A DNA stretch of 64,000 nucleotides from Pseudomonadota bacterium (GCA_023460395.1 JAEWQB010000027.1:10212-74211); one strand, 5' to 3'; counted from the first letter of the stretch, positions 33,763 to 42,546 are shown. Notes: generated by a model from the sequence alone, not told the origin. Numbers and translations are program-made.

Positions 33763-34973
33763 TAGTTTGCGCTCCCTTCTCCAGTTGCGGAGGGTTTAGC
33801 GGCGTCAGTGGCGGGCTTTTCGTCTTTCAGCACCATAACTTTGCCGCCGGGGCGCACTTTCATGATGCCGTCCGCCACAATGCGCTCTCCGTCCTCAAGG
33901 CCGCTTTCCACGACAAAGTTGTCTCCCACGCTCTGACCAAGCACAACGGGCCGCAACGCAGCTTCATTGGCCTCGTTCAGAACGTATACCATGGAGCCTT
34001 TCTGCGCGAAAAGCACCGCCCGCTGCGGAATAATCAGCGCATTCTTGAGCACCGCACCTTCCAGCATCACGCGCACGAATTCGCCCGGAAGAATCAGCGC
34101 GTCGGTGTTCGCCACCTCCGCACGGGCCTTAATGGCACCGGTGGCGGGGTCCACACTGCTGTCTTCAAAATTCATTTTGCCAATCTGCCCGTACAGGGAA
34201 TTGTCCGCCAGCCGCAGACGCACATCGTAGCCGCCTTCTGGCAAAACAATGCTGCCTTCCTGAATCATACGGCGAATACGCATAGACTCCGTACCCGGAA
34301 TGGCGAAGGCGACATACATGGGGTCCAGTTGGGTAATGGTGGTCAGCAGGCTGCTGTCCGTCCCCACAGTTATCAGGCTCCCCTCAGAACGCGTCTCTTT
34401 GCTGGTCACACCGGAAATGGGCGCACGCACCTGCGTGTAGCCGAGGTCCAGTTGATTTTCGCGCAGCTTGGCTTCTGCGGCAGCCACGTCTGCCAAGGCG
34501 GCCTCGTATTTGGTCAGTGCATCGTCCCGTTCCTGCGCACTTACTACGCCGCGTGCAAACAGGTCGCTAATGCGCCGGTTATCCAAACGGGCCTGTTCCA
34601 GCTTGGCGCGCAGGCTCGCCAGTTCTCCCCCAGACTGGGCGGAAGAGGCGCGGTACTTGGCGGGATCTATCAAAAACAGAGGATCCCCTTCATGCACATA
34701 CGTTCCTTCGTGATAGGTCCGTTTGAGCAGAATGCCGCTAACCTGAGCACGAACGCCAACGGCGCGTGAACCTTCGGTTTGCCCCACATATTCATACGCC
34801 AACGGCACGTCCTGCCGGGCAATGACCATGGCACGCACCGGAGAAGGGGGAGCGCCCTGTGCGGCACCTTCCGACTTCTCTTCACCGCAACCAGCCAGCA
34901 CCAGCAGCGTCAACGTGGAAAGCAGCAGAATGGCTGCTCGATATTTACCCGAAATTTCACGCAATACAGTCAT
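33762..34973 (-). CDS. RND efflux periplasmic adaptor (AcrA-like)
   Basis: The 403-residue adaptor has a lipoprotein signal (ILLLSTLTLLVLAGC), lipoyl halves VGVRAQVSGILLKRTYHEGTYVHEGD and LDLGYTVRAPISG (here LGYTQVRAPISGVTSKE), a coiled-coil hairpin in between, and the usual beta-barrel region. It is the first gene of the acrA-acrB-marR-like operon. The start ATG 34973 is preceded by GAGGGA. A 390-bp upstream region with AAACAT dyads is its likely control region. An outer-membrane channel is not encoded here. Confidence 0.92.
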   Translation of the reverse strand: MTVLREISGKYRAAILLLSTLTLLVLAGCGEEKSEGAAQGAPPSPVRAMVIARQDVPLAYEYVGQTEGSRAVGVRAQVSGILLKRTYHEGTYVHEGDPLFLIDPAKYRASSAQSGGELASLRAKLEQARLDNRRISDLFARGVVSAQERDDALTKYEAALADVAAAEAKLRENQLDLGYTQVRAPISGVTSKETRSEGSLITVGTDSSLLTTITQLDPMYVAFAIPGTESMRIRRMIQEGSIVLPEGGYDVRLRLADNSLYGQIGKMNFEDSSVDPATGAIKARAEVANTDALILPGEFVRVMLEGAVLKNALIIPQRAVLFAQKGSMVYVLNEANEAALRPVVLGQSVGDNFVVESGLEDGERIVADGIMKVRPGGKVMVLKDEKPATDAAKPSATGEGSAN

Positions 34974-35006
34974 AATCCCTCATGCCTCACTGCCGGGATG
35001 TACCGG

Positions 35007-35016
35007 AAACATGTTT
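35007..35016. promoter_or_regulatory. AAACATGTTT palindrome, candidate MarR operator
   Basis: A perfect 10-bp palindrome 34 bp upstream of the pump adaptor start. Its half-site AAACAT recurs as a spaced dyad 130 bp further up. Confidence 0.4.
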
Positions 35017-35144
35017 ACAACAATAGTTAGCAAGGTAACATTTCCTGCCTGATATGGACTAACGGCTCACCGCTGTCAAGAGGATTCCCTCTATTTTTCC
35101 GTCACACCACACCATAATACTGTGTTTTTATTAAATATTATTCC

Positions 35145-35162
35145 AAACATTTATGTATGTTT
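35145..35162. promoter_or_regulatory. AAACAT-N6-ATGTTT inverted repeat
   Basis: Perfect 6-bp arms around TTATGT, sharing its half-site with the palindrome at 35007-35016. It may be a second binding site of the same regulator. Confidence 0.4.
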
Positions 35163-35363
35163 AGTTTCTGTGACAAAGAGCCTTCCGTGCAATTATAGCA
35201 CAGCGCAATCATTTTAGCGAACGCTACTCCTACATACGATAGTATATCATACATTGCCGGGGTGAGAACAGCCCTTTCTGTGCATTCCTCTCTGCCTGTC
35301 CCCCCTCTTTCCCTGACCAGCCCGGACATGCTATCGTATCCGGGACAAGCCAAGGAGACTCTT

Positions 35364-36080
35364 ATGAAAGCTGTCGGCATCGTTGGATACAAAGACTCCG
35401 GGAAGACCACACTCACCGCCGCATTAGCCACTACGCTGGAAGCGCGTGGACACCGTGTGGCTATTGCCAAATTCACACACCACGGGCTGGACAAAGCGGG
35501 CACAGATACGGGCATCTTCTCTGGGCCGGGACGCACTGTCGTTGGCATTGGTCCAGAAGAGGCCGCACTTTTCTGGGGTGAAAAAAAATATCTCACTGAC
35601 CTGCTGCCATTAGTACGCCCCGCCGATTTTCTTTTAGTGGAAGGTGGGAAAGAGCTGACGTGGCTGCCCCGCGTTTTGTGCCTCAAATCCGCTTCCGAGG
35701 CCGATTCCCTTGACCACGGTCTGGCGCTCGCCACCTATGGGAGTGTGGCGGCCCCCTACCTGAAGTCGTTCCGCGAGGAAACATTGGACAAGCTTGCCGC
35801 CATGCTGGAAGAGCGGGCTTTCATGCTTCCCGGTCTGGACTGTGGCACCTGCGGCGGAGCGGACTGTGCAGACCTTGCCCGGCGCATCGTGCAGGGTGAA
35901 GCATCCATGGCGGATTGCCAGAGTGTGGACAACGGCGGCGGCTTTTCCGTTACAGTTAACGGTTCTCCCATCGCCCTTAACCCCTTTGTGGAACGCTTTG
36001 TGCGTTCCGGGGTCACGGCAATGCTGTCCGAGCTCAAAGGCTACGCCCCCGGCGATGTGGTTATCTCATTCAAAAGCTAA
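35364..36080 (+). CDS. mobB: MobB-like GTPase fused to a four-Cys Fe-S motif
   Basis: The 238-residue protein has an N-terminal MobB domain with P-loop GYKDSGKTT (residues 8-16), KFTHHGLD and the LLVEGGKEL segment. MobB assists formation of molybdopterin guanine dinucleotide for molybdo- and tungsto-enzymes. From residue 158 it adds LDCGTCGGADCADLARRI...C with cysteines 160, 163, 168 and 185, matching the Fes (PF04060-type) [4Fe-4S] motif. ATG 35364 has AAGGAG at 35352-35357. The Fe-S part could make cofactor delivery redox-dependent or dock to an Fe-S enzyme. No other molybdenum genes are adjacent. Confidence 0.82.
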   Translation: MKAVGIVGYKDSGKTTLTAALATTLEARGHRVAIAKFTHHGLDKAGTDTGIFSGPGRTVVGIGPEEAALFWGEKKYLTDLLPLVRPADFLLVEGGKELTWLPRVLCLKSASEADSLDHGLALATYGSVAAPYLKSFREETLDKLAAMLEERAFMLPGLDCGTCGGADCADLARRIVQGEASMADCQSVDNGGGFSVTVNGSPIALNPFVERFVRSGVTAMLSELKGYAPGDVVISFKS

Positions 36081-36434
36081 TACGAGCAGGGCAGACGGCG
36101 GAGTCCGCTCCAACGCCTGCCCCGTCCCCTTCCTTCACCCGCCGCATCGCCGCGAAGTCGCTACCTCAGCCAGAATGCGAGATAGCAGACCAGCACGACC
36201 ACGGCAAAGGGGAGCAGCAGAGTATAGGCAATAATCGCCGCCACCGCTCTGCGGAATCACACCTCGCGCGGTTAGCCTCCTTGCCGGCCTCCATACTGGA
36301 CAGGGAAGGCCCAACACGGTATGCCGCCAACATCACCCCGCCTGCACGCCGCGTAAACAAACGCGGTTATGGTCGGTCACACCACAAAGGTCTGACAGAC
36401 CGGATACGGCGGAGACGCTAGCAAGGAGACAGAA
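36081..36434. other. Intergenic region with only a possible tiny membrane ORF
   Basis: Apart from the 27-codon hydrophobic frame on the minus strand (36161-36244), nothing recognisable was seen in these 354 bp. Confidence 0.5.
36161..36244 (-). pseudogene. Possible small single-helix membrane protein, perhaps frameshifted
   Basis: From GTG 36244 the frame encodes 27 residues, almost all one hydrophobic helix (AAIIAYTLLLPFAVVVLVCY) ending FWLR. It has no ribosome site of its own, but AAGGAGG lies about 35 bp upstream in a different frame, so a one-base shift may separate the true start from the helix. Frame use is only suggestive; this may be chance. Confidence 0.25.
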
Positions 36435-36803
36435 ATGAAACGACTCGCCCTCGCGGCCCTGCTGATCTGTCTGTGGGCCGTTCCCGCCAAGGCGGACGAC
36501 AAATTCACCCACATGGACGCCAACAACGACGACGCCGTGACATGGGAAGAATTTTCAACCCAGTATCCCCAGATGAAAAAAGGAGCCTTCGAGGCCATTG
36601 ATACCGACTCGAACGGCGCGATCTCCCACGACGAATGGCACGCCTTCATGGGCTCGCACGGCGCGGGTGGTCAAGGTATGGGTGGTGGCATGGGCGGCGG
36701 CATGAGCATGCCTCCCAAGGGCATGACGGGAATGCCTCCCGGACACCCGGATACCGGAACTTCCGGGAAAATGCTCATTGAGCCTCCCAAGACGGCGGAA
36801 TAG
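36435..36803 (+). CDS. Exported EF-hand calcium-binding protein
   Basis: The 122-residue protein has a cleavable signal peptide (residues 1-20, ending PAKA) and two EF-hand loops: D28-ANNDDAVTWE-E39 and D56-TDSNGAISHD-E67. Both have acidic or amide residues at the usual calcium-binding positions. A Gly/Met-rich stretch (GMGGGMGGGMSMPPKGMTGM) follows, then a Pro-rich tail. It is predicted periplasmic, binding calcium or other divalent metals. A good ribosome site (AAGGAGA) precedes ATG. No partner gene is obvious. Confidence 0.85.
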   Translation: MKRLALAALLICLWAVPAKADDKFTHMDANNDDAVTWEEFSTQYPQMKKGAFEAIDTDSNGAISHDEWHAFMGSHGAGGQGMGGGMGGGMSMPPKGMTGMPPGHPDTGTSGKMLIEPPKTAE

Positions 36804-37141
36804 CGTCAAGGCTTCTTTGGCACAAAGATAGGGCTGACCGGAACGGCACCTTCTCCGCCCGGAAAACGTTTCCGGTGAACGCCAAAAGCCAGCGTCCCTC
36901 CCCCTTTTTTTAGGCAGGGAATCGGCGGCACCACCGGAAATTGCGCACTCAGCAGTATTTCAGACAAGCGCTGGCACTATGCCGGCGCTTGTCTTTGTGT
37001 GGCAGACGTTTCCTAAAAAACCTCCCTCCGGCAAAGGTGGAACACCCCGCACCGCAATCCCTTCTTTACAAACAGAGGCTGTTGTGTGAAGTAACTGTGT
37101 GGGCGTGTGCCCGATGATTCAGAAGCCCCGGCCTACACAGC
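36804..37141. other. Intergenic region with two stem-loops
   Basis: These 338 bp hold CCGGAAA-ACG-TTTCCGG at 36859-36875 (no T tract) and the stem at 36963-36993. No gene was found. Confidence 0.5.
36963..36997 (+). terminator. Probable terminator
   Basis: GACAAGCGC at 36963-36971 pairs with GCGCTTGTC at 36985-36993 with further pairing inside, and TTTGTGT follows. It lies 160 bp after the EF-hand gene. Confidence 0.5.
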
Positions 37142-38551
37142 ATGCTCACAGCCGTTCGCGCCCAGCGCATCCTGACCATGGCAGACCACTGCCCGGCCCG
37201 GCAGACCCCTTGCGAGTCTGACCATCTTCCGTCTTTTCCCGTTTCCGGGACGCCCGCGCGGGCAGTCCGCACGACCACAGCCACGTCTCCCGGTTGCCAT
37301 GCGGCACCTGTTCCGGCCATGCTCCATGACGGTGTGGTGGTGGCCCGCGACGACTGCGACGGTCGCGGCAGCCGCATCGAAGCCGTTTTGCCCTATACGG
37401 AATTTCGCGCCCGCTACGCCCTCACCGCGCAAGATCTTGGCCCCGTCACGCTTTTGCCCGGCCTGATCAACTGCCATACCCATCTGGAACTTTCCCATCT
37501 CGGCGGCATGGCTGTTTTCGGTCACGGATTTGAGCGCTGGATAGGTTCGCTGCTCAGTCACATGAATACACCGGCACAGCCCGCTGTGCTGGACGCGGCT
37601 CTAAACGCCGCGTTCAAGCAAATGACGGCCTGTGGCACCGCCCACGCGGCGGACGTGACGGGCCGCGCGCCAGCCGCCGTATACCGCGCAGCATGCCGCC
37701 ACGACGTGGAGGTGGACCTGCAGATGGAAGTCTTTGGCTACGACTTCCTCCAGTCTTCCACGCCGGAACATATTTGGGACATGGTGTGGAGTTGGTCCGA
37801 TGCGTTGCCTGCGGACGGGACGCACTCTGACTCTGCGCACGCAACAGCACCCGACACCGCAGACGGCCTGCATGGCGCAGGCACGGCACGTGATGCGTTT
37901 TTCCTCTCCGCCGCCGCGCGAAAACGGCACGGTCTGCTTGCCGGACACTCCCTGTATTCCACCCGCGCCGACGCGTTGGTATTGGCGAAACAATGGTGCC
38001 GCTCCCACGAGCGGCATTTTTCGCTTCATCTGGCAGAACATCCCGGCGAAGAAGAATTACTCGTCCATGGCACGGGCCTGTTGCGCGACATGCTAGGACA
38101 CCGGGTGCTCCCCCCAGACTTTCACGCACCGGGACTACGCCCCGTGCCCTACGCCACGGAACTGGGCCTGCTGGACGAACACACGCTGGCGGTTCACTGT
38201 GTACAGTGCACCGGGTCTGACATAGCTCTGCTGTGCGAAAGCGGCGCGTCCGTGTGTCTTTGTCCCCGATCCAACGCGCTTATCGGTGTGGGACAGGCTC
38301 CGGTTCCCGCCTTTCTGGAAGCGGGGCTTCCCCTGTGCCTCGGCACAGACAGCCTTGCCTCCAACCACGATCTTTCTTTGTGGAACGAGGCGCGTGCCCT
38401 GCGGGACACCCATATGATTTCTCCCGACATCCTGTTGCGTATGCTCACCATTGGCGGAGCGCATGCACTGGGCATCGCGGACCGGCTCGGCACGCTGGAG
38501 CCGGGCAAGCTCTTCCGGTATGCCGTGCTGCCGGACGACTTTTCTTTCTGA
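37142..38551 (+). CDS. Amidohydrolase, possibly aminofutalosine deaminase
   Basis: The 469-residue metal-dependent amidohydrolase has the metal-binding motif LLPGLINCHTHLELSHL, a His in LHLAEHPGEE, VHCVQC, and LCLGTDSLASNHDLSLWNEA, as in the MtaD/SsnA/guanine-deaminase group. The HTHLELS form and the position before pyrB fit the 6-amino-6-deoxyfutalosine deaminase of the futalosine menaquinone pathway, but other deaminations are possible. Two low-complexity inserts (about residues 15-60 and 225-250) are unusual. ATG 37142 has no clear ribosome site, so the true start could lie later. It ends 37 bp before pyrB. Confidence 0.75.
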   Translation: MLTAVRAQRILTMADHCPARQTPCESDHLPSFPVSGTPARAVRTTTATSPGCHAAPVPAMLHDGVVVARDDCDGRGSRIEAVLPYTEFRARYALTAQDLGPVTLLPGLINCHTHLELSHLGGMAVFGHGFERWIGSLLSHMNTPAQPAVLDAALNAAFKQMTACGTAHAADVTGRAPAAVYRAACRHDVEVDLQMEVFGYDFLQSSTPEHIWDMVWSWSDALPADGTHSDSAHATAPDTADGLHGAGTARDAFFLSAAARKRHGLLAGHSLYSTRADALVLAKQWCRSHERHFSLHLAEHPGEEELLVHGTGLLRDMLGHRVLPPDFHAPGLRPVPYATELGLLDEHTLAVHCVQCTGSDIALLCESGASVCLCPRSNALIGVGQAPVPAFLEAGLPLCLGTDSLASNHDLSLWNEARALRDTHMISPDILLRMLTIGGAHALGIADRLGTLEPGKLFRYAVLPDDFSF

Positions 38552-38588
38552 CCAACGGAGCGCAGGCTCCCTAACCCAGAGTGCGCAC

Positions 38589-39545
38589 ATGCAAGAAACC
38601 CAACGCATCACGTGGCCACACAAGGATCTGCTGGACGTTACCCAGCTTTCGCAGATGGAAGCGAACTATCTGCTGGATACCGCCGCGCAGTTTCATGAAG
38701 TTAACCAACGCCCCGTAAAAAAGGTGCCCACCTTGCGCGGACGCAGTGTGGTGCTGTTTTTCGCCGAACCAAGCACGCGCACCAAAACCTCTTTTGATGT
38801 GGCTGGCAAACGGCTTTCCGCAGACACCTTTTCATTAGCCAAAAGCGGGTCCAGCCTTACCAAGGGCGAAAGCCTGAAGGACACCGCGCTTACACTACAG
38901 GCCATGAATCCCGACATCATCGTCATCCGTCATTGGTCCAGCGGCGCGGCTCAGTATCTGGCTGAACGGCTGGAATGCTCCGTGGTCAACGCCGGTGACG
39001 GATGGCATGCCCACCCCACGCAAGCCCTGTTGGACGCCTTCGCCCTGCGCCGGCGCTGGGGAACGGACTTCACAGGAAAAACCGTACTTATCCTCGGCGA
39101 CATTCTTCACAGCCGCGTGGCGCGGTCCAACGTGCAACTGCTGACCATGCTGGGGGCCTCTGTGCGCCTGTGCGGCCCGCACACGCTGCTACCGGCTGGC
39201 GTGGAGAACTGGCCCGCTACCGTGTACACAAATCTTGCCGAGGCCGTGCGCGGTGTGGACGCTGTGATGTGTCTGCGGTTGCAGTTGGAACGGCAGCAAG
39301 CGGGTCTTCTCCCCGATTTGAGCGAATACGCCCGAACCTTCTGCCTTACCGGTCATCACCTTGCCTCTGCCGCTCCCGGCGCACTGGTGCTCCACCCCGG
39401 TCCCATGAACCGTGGCTTGGAAATCGCTTCCGACATTGCGGACCAGCCAGAAAGTCTGGTGCTTGATCAGGTAGCGTCCGGTGTGGCTGTGCGCATGGCC
39501 ATCCTCTTCCTACACGCAACCCGTAAGGACGGAGTCAGCAAATGA
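38589..39545 (+). CDS. pyrB: Aspartate carbamoyltransferase catalytic subunit
   Basis: The 318-residue enzyme has the carbamoyl-phosphate motif FFAEPSTRTKTSFD, RHWSSGAAQYL, HPTQALLDAF and the aspartate-binding region LQLERQQAG near residue 232. It condenses carbamoyl phosphate with aspartate in pyrimidine synthesis. ATG 38589 fits family starts; the frame is open upstream inside the amidohydrolase gene. Its stop overlaps the pyrC start (ATGA). No regulatory pyrI subunit is encoded here. Confidence 0.95.
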   Translation: MQETQRITWPHKDLLDVTQLSQMEANYLLDTAAQFHEVNQRPVKKVPTLRGRSVVLFFAEPSTRTKTSFDVAGKRLSADTFSLAKSGSSLTKGESLKDTALTLQAMNPDIIVIRHWSSGAAQYLAERLECSVVNAGDGWHAHPTQALLDAFALRRRWGTDFTGKTVLILGDILHSRVARSNVQLLTMLGASVRLCGPHTLLPAGVENWPATVYTNLAEAVRGVDAVMCLRLQLERQQAGLLPDLSEYARTFCLTGHHLASAAPGALVLHPGPMNRGLEIASDIADQPESLVLDQVASGVAVRMAILFLHATRKDGVSK

Positions 39546-40825
39546 GCAAATCGTTTATTGTAACCAACGCCCAGTATCTGGGCGAACTTGTGGATATCGC
39601 CGTGCAGGACGGACGAATCGCCGCTGTCGCGCCACACGGCACCCTCCCCGCCTCCTTTGCCGTTTCCTCCGGCACCGATGCAAACATAGACGCGCAGGGC
39701 CTCAAAATCTTCCCTAGCTTCATCGACTGCCACGTCCATCTGCGCGAGCCGGGCTTTGAATATAAAGAAGACATCGCCTCCGGTCTAAAAGCGGCGGCAC
39801 ATGGCGGATTCGGCGCTGTCATGGCTATGGCGAATACACGCCCGGTGAATGATTCCGCCTCCGTAACGCGCACCATGATCGACAAAGCCCGCGCATTGTA
39901 CCCGCACGGTCCCCGTCTGCATCCCGTGGGGGCTGCCACCGTGGGACTGGAAGGCAAAGAACTGGCCCCCATGGCAGAACTAGCCGAGGCTGGCTGCGTT
40001 GCCATATCCAACGACGGTGTTCCCGTGGGCGGTGCCGAACTGTTCCGCCACTGCATGGAATACGCCCACACCTGCGGACGCATAGTCATTGACCACTGCG
40101 AAGACCCCACCCTTGCCAAGGGTGCGCACATGAATGAAGGGGCCACCAGCGGACGCATCGGTGTCAAAGGCCAAAGCGTGGTGGCGGAATCCCTACAAGC
40201 AGCCCGCGACATTCTGCTTGCCGACTATCTGGGCATTCCCGTGCATCTGGCACACATCAGTTGCACACAATCCGTGGATCTCATCCGTTGGGCCAAGGAA
40301 CGGGGAGCGCCGGTCACAGCGGAAACCTGCCCCCATTATCTGCTGCTCGATGACACGGAACTGGAAAACTACTCCACCATGGCGAAAGTTAACCCGCCCT
40401 TGCGGACCCCGGCGGACGTCGCGTCCATCCGTGCCGCACTCAAGGACGGCACAATAGATATCCTCGTTACGGACCACGCCCCCCACGCAGAGCACGAAAA
40501 GGAATGCACGCTGGACGAAGCCCCCAACGGCATCTCCGGGCTGGACACCGCCGTGGCTCTGACGTGGGAACTGGTGCGGCAGGGAGTGCTTACCGAACAG
40601 GATCTCATCCTGCGCTGGTGCCATGAGCCTGCGCGGATATTCAACCTTTCCGCCAACCGCTTCAACCCCGGCGACCCCGCCGACTTTTTCCTCTTCGACC
40701 CGGAAGAACTCTGGGTGCTCACACCGGAGGCCATGCACTCCAAAGGCAAAAACAGCCCCTTCCTTGGTCGTAAGCTCACCGGCAAGGTAACGGCACACTG
40801 GCTGGGCGGACACCGCGTGGCCTGA
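39542..40825 (+). CDS. pyrC: Dihydroorotase
   Basis: The 427-residue protein is a class I dihydroorotase: metal motif DCHVHLREPGFEYKED, ISCTQSVDLI, and VTDHAPHAEHEKE near residue 312. It closes carbamoyl-aspartate to dihydroorotate, the step after PyrB, with which it is translationally coupled. Length and start match the family. It ends the pyrBC unit, and a GC-rich stem follows. Confidence 0.95.
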   Translation: MSKSFIVTNAQYLGELVDIAVQDGRIAAVAPHGTLPASFAVSSGTDANIDAQGLKIFPSFIDCHVHLREPGFEYKEDIASGLKAAAHGGFGAVMAMANTRPVNDSASVTRTMIDKARALYPHGPRLHPVGAATVGLEGKELAPMAELAEAGCVAISNDGVPVGGAELFRHCMEYAHTCGRIVIDHCEDPTLAKGAHMNEGATSGRIGVKGQSVVAESLQAARDILLADYLGIPVHLAHISCTQSVDLIRWAKERGAPVTAETCPHYLLLDDTELENYSTMAKVNPPLRTPADVASIRAALKDGTIDILVTDHAPHAEHEKECTLDEAPNGISGLDTAVALTWELVRQGVLTEQDLILRWCHEPARIFNLSANRFNPGDPADFFLFDPEELWVLTPEAMHSKGKNSPFLGRKLTGKVTAHWLGGHRVA

Positions 40826-40852
40826 CGGACCGACACAAATTGATACCGTATG

Positions 40853-40887
40853 GGCGGGGAACGCCTTTCATAAAAACGCTCCCCGCC
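40853..40887 (+). terminator. Weak terminator-like stem after pyrC
   Basis: GGCGGGGA at 40853-40860 pairs with TCCCCGCC at 40880-40887; only TTA follows, so termination may be inefficient or factor-dependent. Confidence 0.35.
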
Positions 40888-41043
40888 TTACGCATCTGCG
40901 GGACTTCTTTCACTATCAGTCATAAGCAATTTCTGTGTCATCGGCAGGTTAGCACTACAACTGTTCGCTCAAACAGGCAGGATTCACTTGACAAGTCGCC
41001 TCCGCCCTGTGAAGCAATGATCTTTGGAGACTGTCTGATGTAA

Positions 41044-41064
41044 GCCCGCAAGGCAGTAGCGGGC
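41044..41064 (+). other. Hairpin just before a ribosome site
   Basis: GCCCGC at 41044-41049 pairs with GCGGGC at 41059-41064, 8 bases before AAGGAGG of the next gene. It could influence translation start. Confidence 0.35.
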
Positions 41065-41083
41065 GAGTACATAAGGAGGATGA

Positions 41084-42394
41084 ATGAGCCAGCCTTTCAA
41101 GGATGCCATAGGAATATGCAAAGCTATTATGCGTAACGGGTACGATGCTTACGTCATCAACACCCTGTTACAAAAGGAGCTTTGCAAAAATGACAAAAAA
41201 CCGGAAATAGATATCGCCTGCGAACCCGGCGCCGAAGAATTAGCACGCCTGTTCCCCGGCACGCAGCCGGGCCAAGAACCGGGTTCCATAGGCACATTCA
41301 CTGAAGACGGCGTAACCTACCATTTCTACCCCACCGACGTGGAAAACGCGTCTCACCCAGACACCACGCTCACGCGCATTACACCGCGCATGCTCAGGCG
41401 TCTGGAAGAATCCGGCGCCGGTTCCGCGCACATGGCCTGCCCCTACGTACCTCGCACGTATGAAGCATACGAAGGATTCGTCGATTTCCACGTGGGCGAA
41501 ATCCGCATGCAGGGCATCCCGGACGAGACGCTCCGCCATAACTATCTTTTAGGCATCCGCGCACTGCGGTTTGCCGCCAACTTTGACCTGCCGCTGGAAA
41601 AAAATACGTGGATGGCTATCGTCAAAGGCGCATCCCGTATTTTGGACTATGTGCCCGTTACCGACATCATGGACGAATGGCGCAAGGTGGAAGCCGAAAA
41701 TATGTGGCGCTTTGTCCAACTGCTGTTCGACACCATGATCCTGCACCGCTTGTTGCCGGAAATAGCCGCGCTCTCCCGCGTGATGCAAAAAAAGAACGAC
41801 ACCGATCAAGAATCAGTGCTGGATCACACCATAGAAGCCATGCGCCGTTACCCGGAAGAGCTGCCCTTTGACTGGTTGGGTACGCTCGCCCTGCTCTTTC
41901 ACGGCGTGGGCAAGCTGTATACCGCTGAATTTGACGGCGACCGCTGGACCTTCTACCAGCACCACCGCGTGGGAGCCAAAGTGGCCCGCAAGTTACTTTC
42001 GCGGCTTTCCATGCCCACGCAGGACGCGGACCTTATCTGCCACTTGGTGCGCAACCACCTGCGCTTCCACTCCATGCTTACAGACCGTGGCATTCGCCGG
42101 TTCCGTGCGCTGGACGAATACCCGCGCCTTATCGAAATGGCCCGCGCCGAACTGAAAGCCTTCGGCAAGGCTCTCACCTCGTTCAATCACAACATGAAAT
42201 ATCTGGAACGCGCGGACACGCCGGAGCAGATGGTGGAACCCTTCCTCAACGGCAACGAGATAATGGGAGCCACCGGCCTCAAGCCCGGACCGCACGTGGG
42301 CATCATCCGGGACGCCCTGCTTAAAGCGCAAATCGCCGGACAGGTAAACAGCGTGGAAGAAGCCGTGGACTGGGTGAAAAACTACACGCTGTAG
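41084..42394 (+). CDS. tRNA nucleotidyltransferase/HD-like protein with degenerate active sites
   Basis: The 436-residue protein follows the bacterial CCA-adding enzyme plan: a nucleotidyltransferase-like start, LLGIRALRFAANFDLPLE, an HD-type region (about 245-330) and the C-terminal GATGLKPGPHVGIIRDAL. The nucleotidyltransferase motif GGxVRD is replaced by VINTLLQ, and DxD reads EID. The HD pair reads His273-Gly274 (LLFHGVGK), so the metal-binding Asp is lost, although later His and Asp positions remain. It therefore looks like a pseudoenzyme, perhaps binding tRNA. AAGGAGG precedes ATG 41084. It is alone between pyrC and a bidirectional terminator. Confidence 0.75.
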   Translation: MSQPFKDAIGICKAIMRNGYDAYVINTLLQKELCKNDKKPEIDIACEPGAEELARLFPGTQPGQEPGSIGTFTEDGVTYHFYPTDVENASHPDTTLTRITPRMLRRLEESGAGSAHMACPYVPRTYEAYEGFVDFHVGEIRMQGIPDETLRHNYLLGIRALRFAANFDLPLEKNTWMAIVKGASRILDYVPVTDIMDEWRKVEAENMWRFVQLLFDTMILHRLLPEIAALSRVMQKKNDTDQESVLDHTIEAMRRYPEELPFDWLGTLALLFHGVGKLYTAEFDGDRWTFYQHHRVGAKVARKLLSRLSMPTQDADLICHLVRNHLRFHSMLTDRGIRRFRALDEYPRLIEMARAELKAFGKALTSFNHNMKYLERADTPEQMVEPFLNGNEIMGATGLKPGPHVGIIRDALLKAQIAGQVNSVEEAVDWVKNYTL

Positions 42395-42451
42395 GGACAG
42401 CGGGGTATCAGGACCGTACGGGGACCGGGCGCAGGATGCAAAGTCCCCGGC

Positions 42452-42472
42452 GGGAAAGGCGCTGCCTTTCCC
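42452..42472. other. Strong short hairpin
   Basis: GGGAAAGGC and GCCTTTCCC flank a 3-base loop, 58 bp after the preceding stop. There is no T tract; it may protect the mRNA 3' end. Confidence 0.35.
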
Positions 42473-42518
42473 CGGCAGAATCCGGCGATCCCTGAACAAA
42501 CCCTATGCTGAAAACACA

Positions 42519-42546
42519 AAGGCGTTGGAGGAAGCTCCAACGCCTT
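42519..42546. terminator. Bidirectional terminator between convergent genes
   Basis: AAGGCGTTGGAG and its exact complement enclose a GAAG loop. On the minus strand TTTGTGTTTT follows. It separates the pseudo-nucleotidyltransferase gene from rlmN. Confidence 0.65.

Larger units (their letters stand above)
34974..35363. other. Divergent control region of the RND pump operon and mobB
   Basis: This 390-bp AT-rich region contains the palindrome AAACATGTTT at 35007-35016, GTTA-N6-TAAC at 35026-35039 and AAACAT-N6-ATGTTT at 35145-35162. It probably holds the pump promoter and the MarR operators. No gene was seen in it. Confidence 0.55.

Noticed and set aside
40840..41043. 67-codon frame before the pseudo-nucleotidyltransferase gene
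   Set aside because: It starts within the stem after pyrC, lacks a ribosome site and has no recognisable motif.
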